DNA of 62,802 bases from Bacillus sp. J33 (GTDB lineage: Bacteria; Bacillota; Bacilli; Bacillales; Cytobacillaceae), in NCBI RefSeq assembly GCF_000518885.1, contig NZ_JAEL01000019.1, positions 1 through 62,802 of the forward strand, given 5' to 3'. Positions 18,039 through 27,324 of the stretch are shown here, in pieces (position 1 is the stretch's first letter; every line of letters starts with the position of its first letter). Under the pieces are notes generated by a model. The model was not told the DNA's origin. It made no database searches and saw nothing but the letters and a program-made list of their open reading frames with translations. Position numbers and translations under genes: made by a program.

Positions 18039-21000
18039 GTGAATCGAGTTTTTAGGTGGGTTGGAAGATCATTGTTTGCACCTGTCACTGGTAATACAGG
18101 AGCAGTTGCGAGCACACTTGGTTTTTTTCTGGCCTTTTTGCCTTTAGATAGTTTTAGAATTCCATTATTGATTGCTTTTTCACTTTTGTTGCGTCTAAAT
18201 ATCATCGCCTTATTCCTTGGAACATTGATTACCGTTTTTATTCCAAACATGCGCGAGCTGCCTGCCATGAATTTTGGTTCATTGGAGGATTACTGGTTAT
18301 TTACATCACTGAAAACGAATATTTTATCTTCGGAATCCATTGTATCTGGGGTCTTCGGAGGCCTGGTTGGACTTGTTTGTTATTTCTTCTTTCACTGGTT
18401 TTACAACTTGGGGCTGAAAAAAAGAGAGCGGAACCAGGAACATGTTTTTCTTGACCCTGCCAAAAGGCGCTGGTCCATCATTAAACGAATGACTGTTGGT
18501 TTTACTATTTTAATTGTTGTAGTATCGACTTTTTTTATAGAAAGCCTGAATACGAATCCGGAATTTCCTGAACTGGAATTGGATAAAAGCACGGCAAAGA
18601 GCGGAATTGAGCCGATTAATAAGGAATTTAGTGATGAAGAGCTTGCTTCACAGATTCAACCTGCGAATCCTTCCCCTCTTAGCCAAAAGAACACGGGTCA
18701 ATTAAACAAAGCCCAAATGACCAAAAAACAAGAAGTGTATGGCTTCTACGTCAATTGGGACGAGAACAGCAAAGCGTCTTTCAGGAAGAATAGAGATTCC
18801 ATTACAACTTTAGTGCCTGAGTGGCTGCAGCTTACGCCTGATCTAACCCTGAAGGCCGACACTGACCGCTCTATTGTTAGAGAGGCAAAAGAGCATGATA
18901 TTAAGATTCTGCCATTAGTAAATAATTTTATAAATAATAAATGGGATGGCAATGTCCTTCATCAGTTATTCACCACCCCCGGTGCTGAAGATCGTTTTAT
19001 TAAACAGATGCTGGCTTATGTCAGAACAAATGGCTTTGATGGAATTAATATAGACTTCGAAGAAATCAATTCAAATGACAAAGCTCATTTCACTCAATTT
19101 ATGGAGAAGGTTTATAAAGCATTCCACCAGCATGGTCTTATGGTTACTTTGGATGTCCCGCCGAAGGATAATAGCTATGATTATGCCTCCTTAGCAAAAA
19201 GCGCTGACCGTGTGATCGTCATGCTCTACGACCAGCACTACTCGATGAGTACGCCCGGCCCGGTGGCTCAAACAGATTGGGTTAAGGAAAACTTGAACCA
19301 ACCCGATATCCCTTCCGAAAAATTAATTGCCGGCTTAGGGACCTACGGTTACGACTGGGAAGAAAACTCCAGGAAGCCCGCAGCTAACATAACATTCGGG
19401 GGTATCATGAAGCTGGGCAGTGAAACAAACCTCAAAATCAATTGGAGTACGGAAGCTGGGAACCCTTATTTCCGATACATACAAAACGGGAAAAAACATA
19501 CGGTTTGGTTTTTGGACGCTGCTACTTTTTATAATCAAATGAATTTGGCAATTGATAGCGGTTCAAGAGGAATAGCACTTTGGCGTCTCGGTTCAGAAGA
19601 TCCCTCTATCTGGAATTTCCTGAATAAACCAAAGAAAATCCTTAATCCATCCCATGCCCTGAGTACCTTTGAGAGTCCTTTGCCGGATCTCCATACAGGA
19701 GATGGGGAGGTTTTAAAAATTGATTCTAAACCTGAAAAAGGCAAAAGATCGGTTCAATTGGATTCAAATGGGATGATACAAAATGAATCCTATATCCATT
19801 TTCCAAAGCCTATTGAGGTAATCCGTTATGGAAAATCCAGCAAGAAAGAAGTTGTCCTTTCCTTTGATGACGGTCCGGACCCCGCCTATACACCAGAAAT
19901 ACTGGATATTTTGGACAGGTATAACATTAAAGGCACCTTCTTTATTGTAGGAGAGAATGCCATGATGCATCCTCAGCTGGTAAAAAGAATGTATGATGAA
20001 GGCCATGAAATCGGAAATCATACTTTTTCGCATCCTGATGTTTCGGCCATCACGCCATCTCGCTTGAGAATGGAACTAAATGCAACTCAGCGGTTAATCC
20101 AAGGGATTACAGGCCATTCGATGACCCTTTTCCGGCCACCATATATAGCCGATACGGAACTAGGCACAAAAAACGAACAGATGCCAATAATGCACGCTCA
20201 GGATATGGGCTATACTATGGTCGGCCAATCCATTGACTCTGGCGATTGGCAAAAAACATCCAAAATTGAACTTGTAAATCGAGTATTGGAACAGCTGCCA
20301 GAAGGAAATGTGATTTTGCTTCATGATGCCGGCGGTGACCGCTCTATCACAGTGGAAGCCCTGCCGACTCTTATAGAAGCTTTAAAAAATCGAGGATACA
20401 CATTTAGTACAGTTGCTGACCTAATTGGAAAAAATGAAAGTGAGATTATGCCTCCTGCTGATCAGGACAGCCCTTATTTAGTCTATGACAAGGCTGTATT
20501 CAAGGTCATGCAGGGGTGGAAATCAGGATTAAGCTTCCTTTTTTACTCAGCAATCCTATTAGGAATCTTGCGGCTTGTCTTCCTCGTTTTTCTTTCCAGA
20601 AAACAGGTAAAAAGGGATAAAGAGACCCAGATCGACCCTTGCTATACACCTTTCGTCAGTGTCGTAATCGCTGCCTATAACGAGGAAAAAGTAATTTGCA
20701 AAACAGTGAATTCTATTTTATCAAGTGATTACCCAGCCTTTGAGATACTTATTATTGACGATGGATCAAAGGATGATACTGCTGAAACAGTTCAAAAAAC
20801 TTTTGCAAATCATCCTCTCGTTAGATTAATTAAAAAAGCCAACGGAGGAAAATCTTCCGCCGTAAATCTTGGTTTTAAAGAAGCAAAAGGAGAAATCGTC
20901 GTTGCTCTTGATGCAGATACACTCATCGCTGAAAATGCCATCTCATTGCTTGTTAACCATTTTATAGATAAAAATGTGGCTGCTGTTTCAGGTAATGTAA

Positions 21001-21746
21001 AGGTTGGCAATAAAGGAAATCTTCTTACGAACTGGCAGCATATCGAATATGTGACAGGCTTTAACCTGGAGAGAAGGGCCTTTGCGGCTCTAAATTGCAT
21101 TACGGTGGTGCCAGGTGCCATTGGGGCATGGAGAAAAACGGCTGTAGAAGAAGCTGGATACTTTAAAGAGGATACACTGGCAGAGGATACTGATATCACT
21201 CTTGCTCTTTTACGCAATGGGCATAAGATTGAATTTGAAGAAAAAGCTTATGCCTATACAGAAGTGCCGGAGGATATTAAAAGTCTGGCAAAACAGCGTT
21301 ACAGATGGGTCTACGGTACGCTGCAATGCTTATGGAAACATCGTGAGGCTTTATTTAATAAAAAACATAACTCATTAGGATTTATCGCCCTTCCAAATAT
21401 GTGGCTTTTCCAATATGTATATCAATCAATATCGCCTATTGCAGAAATCTTGTTCATTTTGGCCCTTTTCAACTCACATCCTGAAAAAGCAGCCATTGGA
21501 TTTATGCTTTTTTACTTGATGGATTTCTTTACTTCTTTATATGCGTTTCGATTGGAGAAAGAAAGTCCCAAGCCACTGGGTTCATTGTTTTTGCAGCGAA
21601 TCTTGTACAAACAGCTTATGACCTATGTGGTGATTAAATCCATCTTCTCTGCAATAAAAGGAGTAACGGTTGGCTGGAATAAACTAAAACGAAAAGGTAA
21701 TGTAACTCAGGAAACCTCTATTGTGAAGGTTAATGAGGATATTTAA
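18039..21746 (+). CDS. Giant wall/polysaccharide enzyme: DUF2062-like, GH18, deacetylase and GT2 in one chain
   Basis: A 1235-residue membrane protein. The start is GTG at 18039, with AGGGGGG 6 bases upstream. Order of parts: N-terminal hydrophobic region with DUF2062-like pattern (GNTGAVASTLGFFLAFLP, three to four helices to about 175); glycoside hydrolase family 18 (about 230-530) with DGINIDFEE near 333, whose last Glu would be the acid/base; NodB deacetylase (about 600-795) with SFDDGP near 608, NHTFSH and LFRPPY; a transmembrane helix near 830; family 2 glycosyltransferase (about 868-1100) with IDDGS, LDAD, EDTD near 1048 and QRYRW near 1085; C-terminal helices. The GT domain faces the cytoplasm and the other two enzymes the outside. 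It probably makes and trims one surface glycan. GH18-NodB-GT2 fusions are known in Bacillus; the extra DUF2062-like part is notable. Confidence 0.88.
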   Translation: MNRVFRWVGRSLFAPVTGNTGAVASTLGFFLAFLPLDSFRIPLLIAFSLLLRLNIIALFLGTLITVFIPNMRELPAMNFGSLEDYWLFTSLKTNILSSESIVSGVFGGLVGLVCYFFFHWFYNLGLKKRERNQEHVFLDPAKRRWSIIKRMTVGFTILIVVVSTFFIESLNTNPEFPELELDKSTAKSGIEPINKEFSDEELASQIQPANPSPLSQKNTGQLNKAQMTKKQEVYGFYVNWDENSKASFRKNRDSITTLVPEWLQLTPDLTLKADTDRSIVREAKEHDIKILPLVNNFINNKWDGNVLHQLFTTPGAEDRFIKQMLAYVRTNGFDGINIDFEEINSNDKAHFTQFMEKVYKAFHQHGLMVTLDVPPKDNSYDYASLAKSADRVIVMLYDQHYSMSTPGPVAQTDWVKENLNQPDIPSEKLIAGLGTYGYDWEENSRKPAANITFGGIMKLGSETNLKINWSTEAGNPYFRYIQNGKKHTVWFLDAATFYNQMNLAIDSGSRGIALWRLGSEDPSIWNFLNKPKKILNPSHALSTFESPLPDLHTGDGEVLKIDSKPEKGKRSVQLDSNGMIQNESYIHFPKPIEVIRYGKSSKKEVVLSFDDGPDPAYTPEILDILDRYNIKGTFFIVGENAMMHPQLVKRMYDEGHEIGNHTFSHPDVSAITPSRLRMELNATQRLIQGITGHSMTLFRPPYIADTELGTKNEQMPIMHAQDMGYTMVGQSIDSGDWQKTSKIELVNRVLEQLPEGNVILLHDAGGDRSITVEALPTLIEALKNRGYTFSTVADLIGKNESEIMPPADQDSPYLVYDKAVFKVMQGWKSGLSFLFYSAILLGILRLVFLVFLSRKQVKRDKETQIDPCYTPFVSVVIAAYNEEKVICKTVNSILSSDYPAFEILIIDDGSKDDTAETVQKTFANHPLVRLIKKANGGKSSAVNLGFKEAKGEIVVALDADTLIAENAISLLVNHFIDKNVAAVSGNVKVGNKGNLLTNWQHIEYVTGFNLERRAFAALNCITVVPGAIGAWRKTAVEEAGYFKEDTLAEDTDITLALLRNGHKIEFEEKAYAYTEVPEDIKSLAKQRYRWVYGTLQCLWKHREALFNKKHNSLGFIALPNMWLFQYVYQSISPIAEILFILALFNSHPEKAAIGFMLFYLMDFFTSLYAFRLEKESPKPLGSLFLQRILYKQLMTYVVIKSIFSAIKGVTVGWNKLKRKGNVTQETSIVKVNEDI

Positions 21747-21761
21747 AGGAATCTTCCGGCA

Positions 21762-21790
21762 GGTCTTTCCCATTTGGGGAAGGCCTTTTT
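21762..21790 (+). terminator. Terminator of the GH18-GT2 gene
   Basis: GGTCTTTCCC-ATTT-GGGGAAGGCC (with G-T pairs) followed by five T. Confidence 0.85.
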
Positions 21791-21814
21791 ATATTGATTT
21801 ATAACACAGGCTCT

Positions 21815-22015
21815 TTTCTTATAAATTCTGCCCGTTGATTTCCGCTACGAGGACTTGCTTTCCGCGGGGAGGGATGAGAGCCTCCTCGGCTTCGCCTGTG
21901 GGGTCTCCCACTTCCCTCGCTTCTAAGCAGGAGTGAAGTCCCCTCCGCTACAATCAACTCAGTTGGTTAACCTTAGTTAGACGCCCGAAAAGCAACAAAC
22001 TTTACTAAAAAAGCC
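21815..22015. repeat. Dispersed repeat family A, copy 4
   Basis: Begins GTTGATTTCCGCTAC, has CTTTCCGCGGGGAGG, GGGTCTCCC and CCGCTACAATCAACTCAGTTGG, and ends in AGCAACAAACTTTAC. It lies in the convergent gap between the GH18-GT2 gene and the next minus-strand gene. Confidence 0.8.
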
Positions 22016-22026
22016 CTAACAAAAAA

Positions 22027-22049
22027 GGGCCACCTGGCTTTGGTGACCC
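22027..22049 (-). terminator. Terminator of the TSP-repeat protein gene
   Basis: GGGCCACC/GGTGACCC hairpin with 7-base loop, followed on the minus strand by six T. Confidence 0.8.
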
Positions 22050-22061
22050 ATTTCGAAAGAA

Positions 22062-22724
22062 TTACATGTTCTTTCCGTTGTTTTCTTTTGTATCACGAGC
22101 GCTTGCAGCATTTTCTTTTGCCGCTTGCGAAACTTCTTGTCCACGGTTATTAGCTGTTGCGGCTGCACTATTTGGACTAGTTCCCGCTGGCTTGATTTCT
22201 GTCTTTGTCTTTGGCGTTTTTGGGCTAGTTTGATTTACCTCGGGTGCTTTCGGACTAGTCGTATTTACAACGGATGGGCTAGTTTCATTTACTTCGGGTG
22301 CTTTTGCTGTCTTAGTTCCCGTTGCTGTGGTTGAAGGCTTTGCTGCGGGTGCTTTTGAGCTTTTCACAGGCATCGTTTTTGAAACAGGAGCTGTTGTCGA
22401 ACTCTTGCTGATTTTTTTAGTATCCTGTTGAACGGCTGCTTCGGCCAAATGATTATTATTATTTTTATCAGCCGCTTGGGACGCCGGGATATCCTGCGAA
22501 AGCTTTGACTGATCATCTTTCACATTCGCTGTTAGTGTTTGATCTTTCACTGTTTTTTCTTTTTGACTGATGACATCTTCTTTTTTTTGCACTTTGGATA
22601 GAATGAAAGCATTTTCTTTTGTTAAAAATTTTGAAGATTGCTCGATTAACCAGGAGTTAGTGAAAGAAAACGTAACAGATCCCGCTAATACCATGGCAAG
22701 GGCTCCCTTGGTTAGTGTGTTCAT
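22062..22724 (-). CDS. Exported low-complexity protein with Thr-Ser-Pro repeats
   Basis: A 220-residue protein. The N-terminus (MNTLTKGALAMVLAGSVTFSF) is a signal peptide or anchor. Residues about 50-115 are Lys/Asp/Gln rich. Residues about 115-185 are Ala/Lys/Pro/Thr rich and contain imperfect copies of APEVNxTSP. The C-terminus is GQEVSQAAKENAASARD. No enzyme domain is visible, so it is probably a disordered wall-associated protein. The tail resembles the GQEVS motif seen in some Bacillus surface or anti-sigma proteins, which is a weak hint only. Confidence 0.7.
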   Translation of the reverse strand: MNTLTKGALAMVLAGSVTFSFTNSWLIEQSSKFLTKENAFILSKVQKKEDVISQKEKTVKDQTLTANVKDDQSKLSQDIPASQAADKNNNNHLAEAAVQQDTKKISKSSTTAPVSKTMPVKSSKAPAAKPSTTATGTKTAKAPEVNETSPSVVNTTSPKAPEVNQTSPKTPKTKTEIKPAGTSPNSAAATANNRGQEVSQAAKENAASARDTKENNGKNM

Positions 22725-22917
22725 ATAATTCCCCTCGTGTTCTATGTAATCGTATTAAAAGAATACGAACGAACGAGAATGTATTATGGGGGTATAACTA
22801 AACAAAATTAGGGATCCTTTTTATTGCACTAGACTGCTTCGATCACCTTGTTGAACAACTGTTCTTTAAAAACCGCGCCTCATAGACCGATCTAGCTCTT
22901 GAATCAGCTTGTTTATT

Positions 22918-23811
22918 TTACCTGCTTGGTGAAGGCTGCTCTTCAAGAATCTCCTGTAATTTTTCAGTATGAACGAACATGTTCACTGTTGGCATTTGAA
23001 CTTGATTCTTATGAAATATAGACATTAGTTCAAATCTTACCTGCCTGGAAGTTTCAAAATACTCTTCAGGCTTAACCAAGCCTACAATACAAAATTCGTA
23101 CCCAACATTTTTAAGGGTTGGATTTAAGTCTGTAATACCAATATACTGAAATGGTTCAACAGCCTCGTCCGCTATCCTATATAGGCTATGATTCAATTTT
23201 TCATTGCAGATAACACTTGCATTTTCTAGCAATTCCTTTATTCTTATAGGATTTTCCTGATAACTTACCGTAATCCGTTCTATAACCCGCATCCAGCCTT
23301 TATTAAAATTTTGTATCGTTCTAATCTCTCCATGCGGGATGGTAAGGAGTTTTCCCGACCATTCACGAATTTGCATAAAGCGAATACTTATTTCCTCAAT
23401 GGTACCTGAACTTGTTCCGTTGATAGTAACAAAATCGCCGACACGAAACTCCTTGTCCGTTAATCTTACGAACCCTAATATAACGTCTTTTAGCATCTGT
23501 TGTGCAGCAAATCCGACAACAACTCCGGCAATCCCTGCACCTGCAAGAATACCTTTTATATCTACAAATTGACTAATTAGATAAATAACGAGGCTGATCG
23601 CAATTCCATACCTAAAAATTGATCGAATTACGCTTTGAATTGTCTGTTCTATTTCTTCATCAAAAAAATTTGACTTCCTAAAGAACCAATCAATAATACG
23701 GTTTATGACAAAGGAAAGGGTTATGAGAACCAAAGCAAATAGTGTAAATCTTAAAAGTAAAAACTTCCTTATATAATCAAAAAATTCCTCAGTAAAAGTT
23801 AATAAATCCAT
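22918..23811 (-). CDS. MscS-family mechanosensitive channel
   Basis: A 297-residue small-conductance channel of the YkuT/MscS type. Three N-terminal helices (about 20-45, 65-85, 88-110) include the pore helix GILAGAGIAGVVVGFAAQQ with the Gly/Ala pattern of TM3. The beta domain follows (RVGDFVTINGTSSGTIEEI, then the LTIPHGE segment), then an alpha/beta cytoplasmic vestibule. It would release solutes on osmotic downshock. Single gene; no regulatory site was recognised. Confidence 0.9.
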   Translation of the reverse strand: MDLLTFTEEFFDYIRKFLLLRFTLFALVLITLSFVINRIIDWFFRKSNFFDEEIEQTIQSVIRSIFRYGIAISLVIYLISQFVDIKGILAGAGIAGVVVGFAAQQMLKDVILGFVRLTDKEFRVGDFVTINGTSSGTIEEISIRFMQIREWSGKLLTIPHGEIRTIQNFNKGWMRVIERITVSYQENPIRIKELLENASVICNEKLNHSLYRIADEAVEPFQYIGITDLNPTLKNVGYEFCIVGLVKPEEYFETSRQVRFELMSIFHKNQVQMPTVNMFVHTEKLQEILEEQPSPSR

Positions 23812-24251
23812 CTATCTACTCCTTAAAAAGGAAAATTTTTTTCAGAGCTGATTGATTGTAAATACTTTTAAACATCTCAAAATTTCTTCCAGGACCATCT
23901 GTTACCTTAACCTTAAATATTGTTTCCTTAACTATGTATTTTGATTATTATTGCCAATTCATCTTTAACAATCTGGCCTTTCATAAAGATAGACGCTTTC
24001 CTTATTTCAGAAAAGCGCCATTTAATGGAACCTGAGATCGCTGTCCGCTCTAACCAACAATTTACTTATAACATTAAATGCATCGAATGCTTATACCAGT
24101 AAGTGATACATTTGATTTATTGCCTTTTTTTAGTTACAGAAGTTTATTTTCATGGTAGTTAAACATATATTTTTGATTTGTGGAAATATCAGCCGGATTT
24201 TTATTCTAAAAGAAACAAAAAATGCTCAGAGTGACTAAGTATTTTTTATGA
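23812..24251. other. Intergenic stretch without recognised features
   Basis: About 440 AT-rich bases between two minus-strand genes. No protein-like frame, no strong hairpin with T-run and no family A-C repeat was seen. The downstream ends of the stretch must hold the channel gene promoter. Confidence 0.45.
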
Positions 24252-25256
24252 CTATTGCATAGTAGCCAAAATTTCATGCATTTTTTTATCGACCAGAGGA
24301 TAAAAATTATTTTTTGCATCGTCCGTGGTGTTTCCACCAAAAAATCCAGTACCAGGGCAAGTTTTGATAGCATGTCCGTGACCTGCATCTAGCACTCTTT
24401 CCCCGGTGTTGATATCCCACCAGTGATGATAAGTGATAGTGTCGACCGTTGGCTGTAAGCCGTATTTCAACATGAGCAAGGCGGTAACGGTAATAATGGT
24501 TTCCCTTTGCTCGGCAGTCATTTGTTCAGCATCGAAGTTTCCGACGTTTTCAATCGCTAGCGCATCTTTTTCGATTTCGTGCATGACAGCTTTATTTAGC
24601 AGCCCAAATGAACCTTCGGGAGGTGTGTTGAACGGTCTGCCAAGTGCCACTGTACCGTCTGGGAATGTGGTCAATTGCTGACTGATATCGCTCCAATTCA
24701 TGCCTGTTACATGATAATCCTTCATCCCCTGCATCAATGTAAAATGGTTGGATCCGTTGAATGACTGATAAGATGGCTGGTATGTGTGATGCTGTTGGAC
24801 CTTCCCCACTCTTCTCGTGAATTTTTGATTAAAAATCCAGTCTTTGAATTCCTCTCTTGTCATCAGGAAAAATTGTCCTTGCATTCTTAGCTTTTTCGGA
24901 GGAATCTTTAACTTTTGCCCGACATAAATCATATCCGATGTAAGACCATTTGCTGATTTGATTAATGGAACTGTAGAGGTAAAGGTATGAGAAAGCTTCC
25001 AGAGCGTATCCCCGGGAACAACTTCGTAATCAATGGGGACCCTTAATTTTTGCCCGACTAATAGTAGATCTGTTTGTAAGCCGTTGATTTGTTTCAGGTC
25101 CTGCACAGTCGTCTCATAGGTCTGAGCGATCTTCCATAAATAATCTCCTGGTTTTACCTCATAAATGTTTCTAGGGTTATTTTGAGCGTGGACAGGAGAT
25201 AAATTTATGAGCATGAATGAGATAGTGAAAATAAGGAGCACAAGATGTTTTTTCAT
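24252..25256 (-). CDS. Secreted N-acetylmuramoyl-L-alanine amidase with two LysM domains
   Basis: A 334-residue wall hydrolase. Signal peptide 1-24 (cleavage after VHA). LysM repeats at about 31-75 (YEVKPGDYLWKIA) and 77-118 (YEVVPGDTLWKLS) bind glycan strands. The amidase_2/PGRP domain follows, with the zinc ligands suggested by HHTYQPS near 156, a second His in the middle and the CPGTGFFGG ending. It would cleave the bond between muramic acid and the stem peptide. Single gene. Confidence 0.88.
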   Translation of the reverse strand: MKKHLVLLIFTISFMLINLSPVHAQNNPRNIYEVKPGDYLWKIAQTYETTVQDLKQINGLQTDLLLVGQKLRVPIDYEVVPGDTLWKLSHTFTSTVPLIKSANGLTSDMIYVGQKLKIPPKKLRMQGQFFLMTREEFKDWIFNQKFTRRVGKVQQHHTYQPSYQSFNGSNHFTLMQGMKDYHVTGMNWSDISQQLTTFPDGTVALGRPFNTPPEGSFGLLNKAVMHEIEKDALAIENVGNFDAEQMTAEQRETIITVTALLMLKYGLQPTVDTITYHHWWDINTGERVLDAGHGHAIKTCPGTGFFGGNTTDDAKNNFYPLVDKKMHEILATMQ

Positions 25257-25722
25257 ACTCTCTGTCCTTTCTGGATGTACATTGATAACTTTTTCATTAT
25301 CTTTTTAATAGTGTGTAAAACCAGCGAGAAATATTCTTACTCTTTGTACTCCGGATGATGAAAAGTACAGCCAAAGAGATAACACCCAGGCTGAAAGGAT
25401 GTTTCAAAGTTCATCCTTGGATTATAGCCTGTAATTCGAACATTTGATCATACTTTTTCTTATCATCATATTATTCTGGAAAATTCATAATTGCTGTTGC
25501 CAGTTTTCCAGTAAAATCAGGTAAACTAGCCCAAAAGATAAGTTTTCAATGGTATATTTTCCATTACTATGCACCCATTGATAATTAACCGTTAATTGTA
25601 ATTTAACACTTTTAATTATTAATAATTAAAGTTATTCGTGTTAAACTGTATTTAACATTTATTAAATTTTATTTTATTTAGTTTTGATGACTATAATCAA
25701 GTCAATGAGGAGGATTAACAAA
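25257..25722. promoter_or_regulatory. Divergent control region with AT palindromes upstream of dsdA
   Basis: About 465 bases between the divergent amidase and dsdA genes. Two palindromes lie 92-140 bases before dsdA: AATTAACCGTTAATT (25583-25597) and a perfect 20-base TTTAATTATTAATAATTAAA (25611-25630). They could be operators for a regulator not in this window. AGGAGG at 25708-25713 is the dsdA ribosome binding site. Confidence 0.45.
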
Positions 25723-27075
25723 GTGAAAGAGATTGAATTCAGTGAACTACAAACATTGAAAGAACACTATCCTTTACTAAACAAACTCATTTCGATGGAG
25801 GAGATATTGTGGTTCAATCCTAATATGGAAAAGTTTAAAACAGGGATTAAGAAATCCCCCCTTACTCAAGATGATGTAAGGGATGCAGAGGAAAGGCTGA
25901 AACGTTTCGCTCCCTATATTGCCAAAGTTTTCCCGGAAACAAAAAAGATGAATGGGATAATAGAATCTCCTATAATTAGAATTCCTTCCATGAAACAATC
26001 CCTAGAGCAGATTTATCAACAGCCTGTATTAGGTGATTTATTGCTCAAGTGTGATAGTCACCTTCCTATAGCAGGGTCTATAAAAGCAAGAGGCGGGATT
26101 TATGAAGTTCTAAAACATGCAGAAGAATTAGCACTTCAACATCAATTGCTGACGATTCAAGATGACTATTCCATTTTAGATAGTGATAGGTTTCGAACCT
26201 TCTTCTCACAATATTCAATCGCAGTAGGCTCGACAGGAAATTTAGGACTCAGTATAGGCATCATGAGTGCAAAGTTAGGCTTTAATGTGACCGTTCATAT
26301 GTCGGCTGATGCAAAACAATGGAAAAAAGACTTGCTTCGAAACAAAAATGTTAATGTAATGGAATATGAATCGGATTATAGTAAAGCAGTAGAGGAAGGT
26401 CGTCTCCAAGCAGATAGGGATCCTGCATGTCATTTTGTGGATGATGAAAATTCTTATGACCTATTTTTAGGATACGCGGTAGCAGCATCACGATTAAAAA
26501 AACAATTAGAAGAGTTAGAGATAACAATTGATGAAAATCATCCTTTGTTTGTTTATCTCCCATGTGGAGTAGGCGGTGGTCCTGGCGGTATTGCTTTTGG
26601 CTTAAAGTTATTGTATCAGGATTATGTTCACTGTTTCTTTGCCGAACCTACCCACTCTCCATGCATGTTACTTGGTTTAATGACTGGACTTCATGATAAA
26701 ATTTCCGTACAAGATATTGGTATTGATAATATAACAGACGCTGATGGACTTGCAGTAGGAAGACCATCTGGATTTGTGGGTAAAACCATAGAACCGTTTC
26801 TAAGAGGCAGTTATACGGTTAGCGATGAACAGTTGTATAAGTTATTAAAGGAACTAATTGATACAGAGGGGATTCATTTAGAACCTTCAGCACTGGCAGG
26901 CATGATAGGACCAATTAAAGTAAGTAAAGAAGGAACCGATTATTTACCGAAGCATAATTTAGCGGAAAAAATGAATAAAGGTACCCACATTGTTTGGGCA
27001 ACTGGCGGTAATATGGTTCCTGAAGAAATGATGAAGCACTATTATCAAAAAGGATTGGATTTAACACGGGGTTAG
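25723..27075 (+). CDS. dsdA: D-serine ammonia-lyase (dehydratase)
   Basis: PLP enzyme turning D-serine into pyruvate and ammonia, a detoxification and catabolic role in the cytoplasm. It is 450 residues long, counted from the GTG at 25723, which has GAGGAGG 9 bases before it; the frame upstream to 25684 lacks such a site. Visible motifs are the PLP lysine (GSIKARGG, Lys121), the phosphate loop [19 protein letters not shown] and C-terminal EPSALAG. The gene stands alone with its own terminator; no D-serine permease or DsdC-type regulator lies nearby. Confidence 0.92.
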   Translation: MKEIEFSELQTLKEHYPLLNKLISMEEILWFNPNMEKFKTGIKKSPLTQDDVRDAEERLKRFAPYIAKVFPETKKMNGIIESPIIRIPSMKQSLEQIYQQPVLGDLLLKCDSHLPIAGSIKARGGIYEVLKHAEELALQHQLLTIQDDYSILDSDRFRTFFSQYSIAVGSTGNLGLSIGIMSAKLGFNVTVHMSADAKQWKKDLLRNKNVNVMEYESDYSKAVEEGRLQADRDPACHFVDDENSYDLFLGYAVAASRLKKQLEELEITIDENHPLFVYLPCGVGGGPGGIAFGLKLLYQDYVHCFFAEPTHSPCMLLGLMTGLHDKISVQDIGIDNITDADGLAVGRPSGFVGKTIEPFLRGSYTVSDEQLYKLLKELIDTEGIHLEPSALAGMIGPIKVSKEGTDYLPKHNLAEKMNKGTHIVWATGGNMVPEEMMKHYYQKGLDLTRG

Positions 27076-27092
27076 TTGACCCCGTGTTTTTT
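27063..27092 (+). terminator. Terminator of dsdA
   Basis: Perfect 9-bp stem AACACGGGG/CCCCGTGTT followed by eight T in total; the dsdA stop codon lies in its loop. Confidence 0.9.
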
Positions 27093-27324
27093 TTATAAAA
27101 TTTGTTAAATAAAGAAATTCAGACAAGTTAATTAATATAGCCAATAACTATTAAACTACTATTTCTCTGCATTATACATCGATCTATAAGGCCTTTTTAT
27201 TCAAAGCATAAAAAGATTCTAGATACATATAAATTAAAATATTTTATTTACGACTGTAAATCATGTTATTTTCATTTTTATTATCAAAAATGTACGTTTG
27301 AAAGTTTAAGTTAGGGGGGATTAT

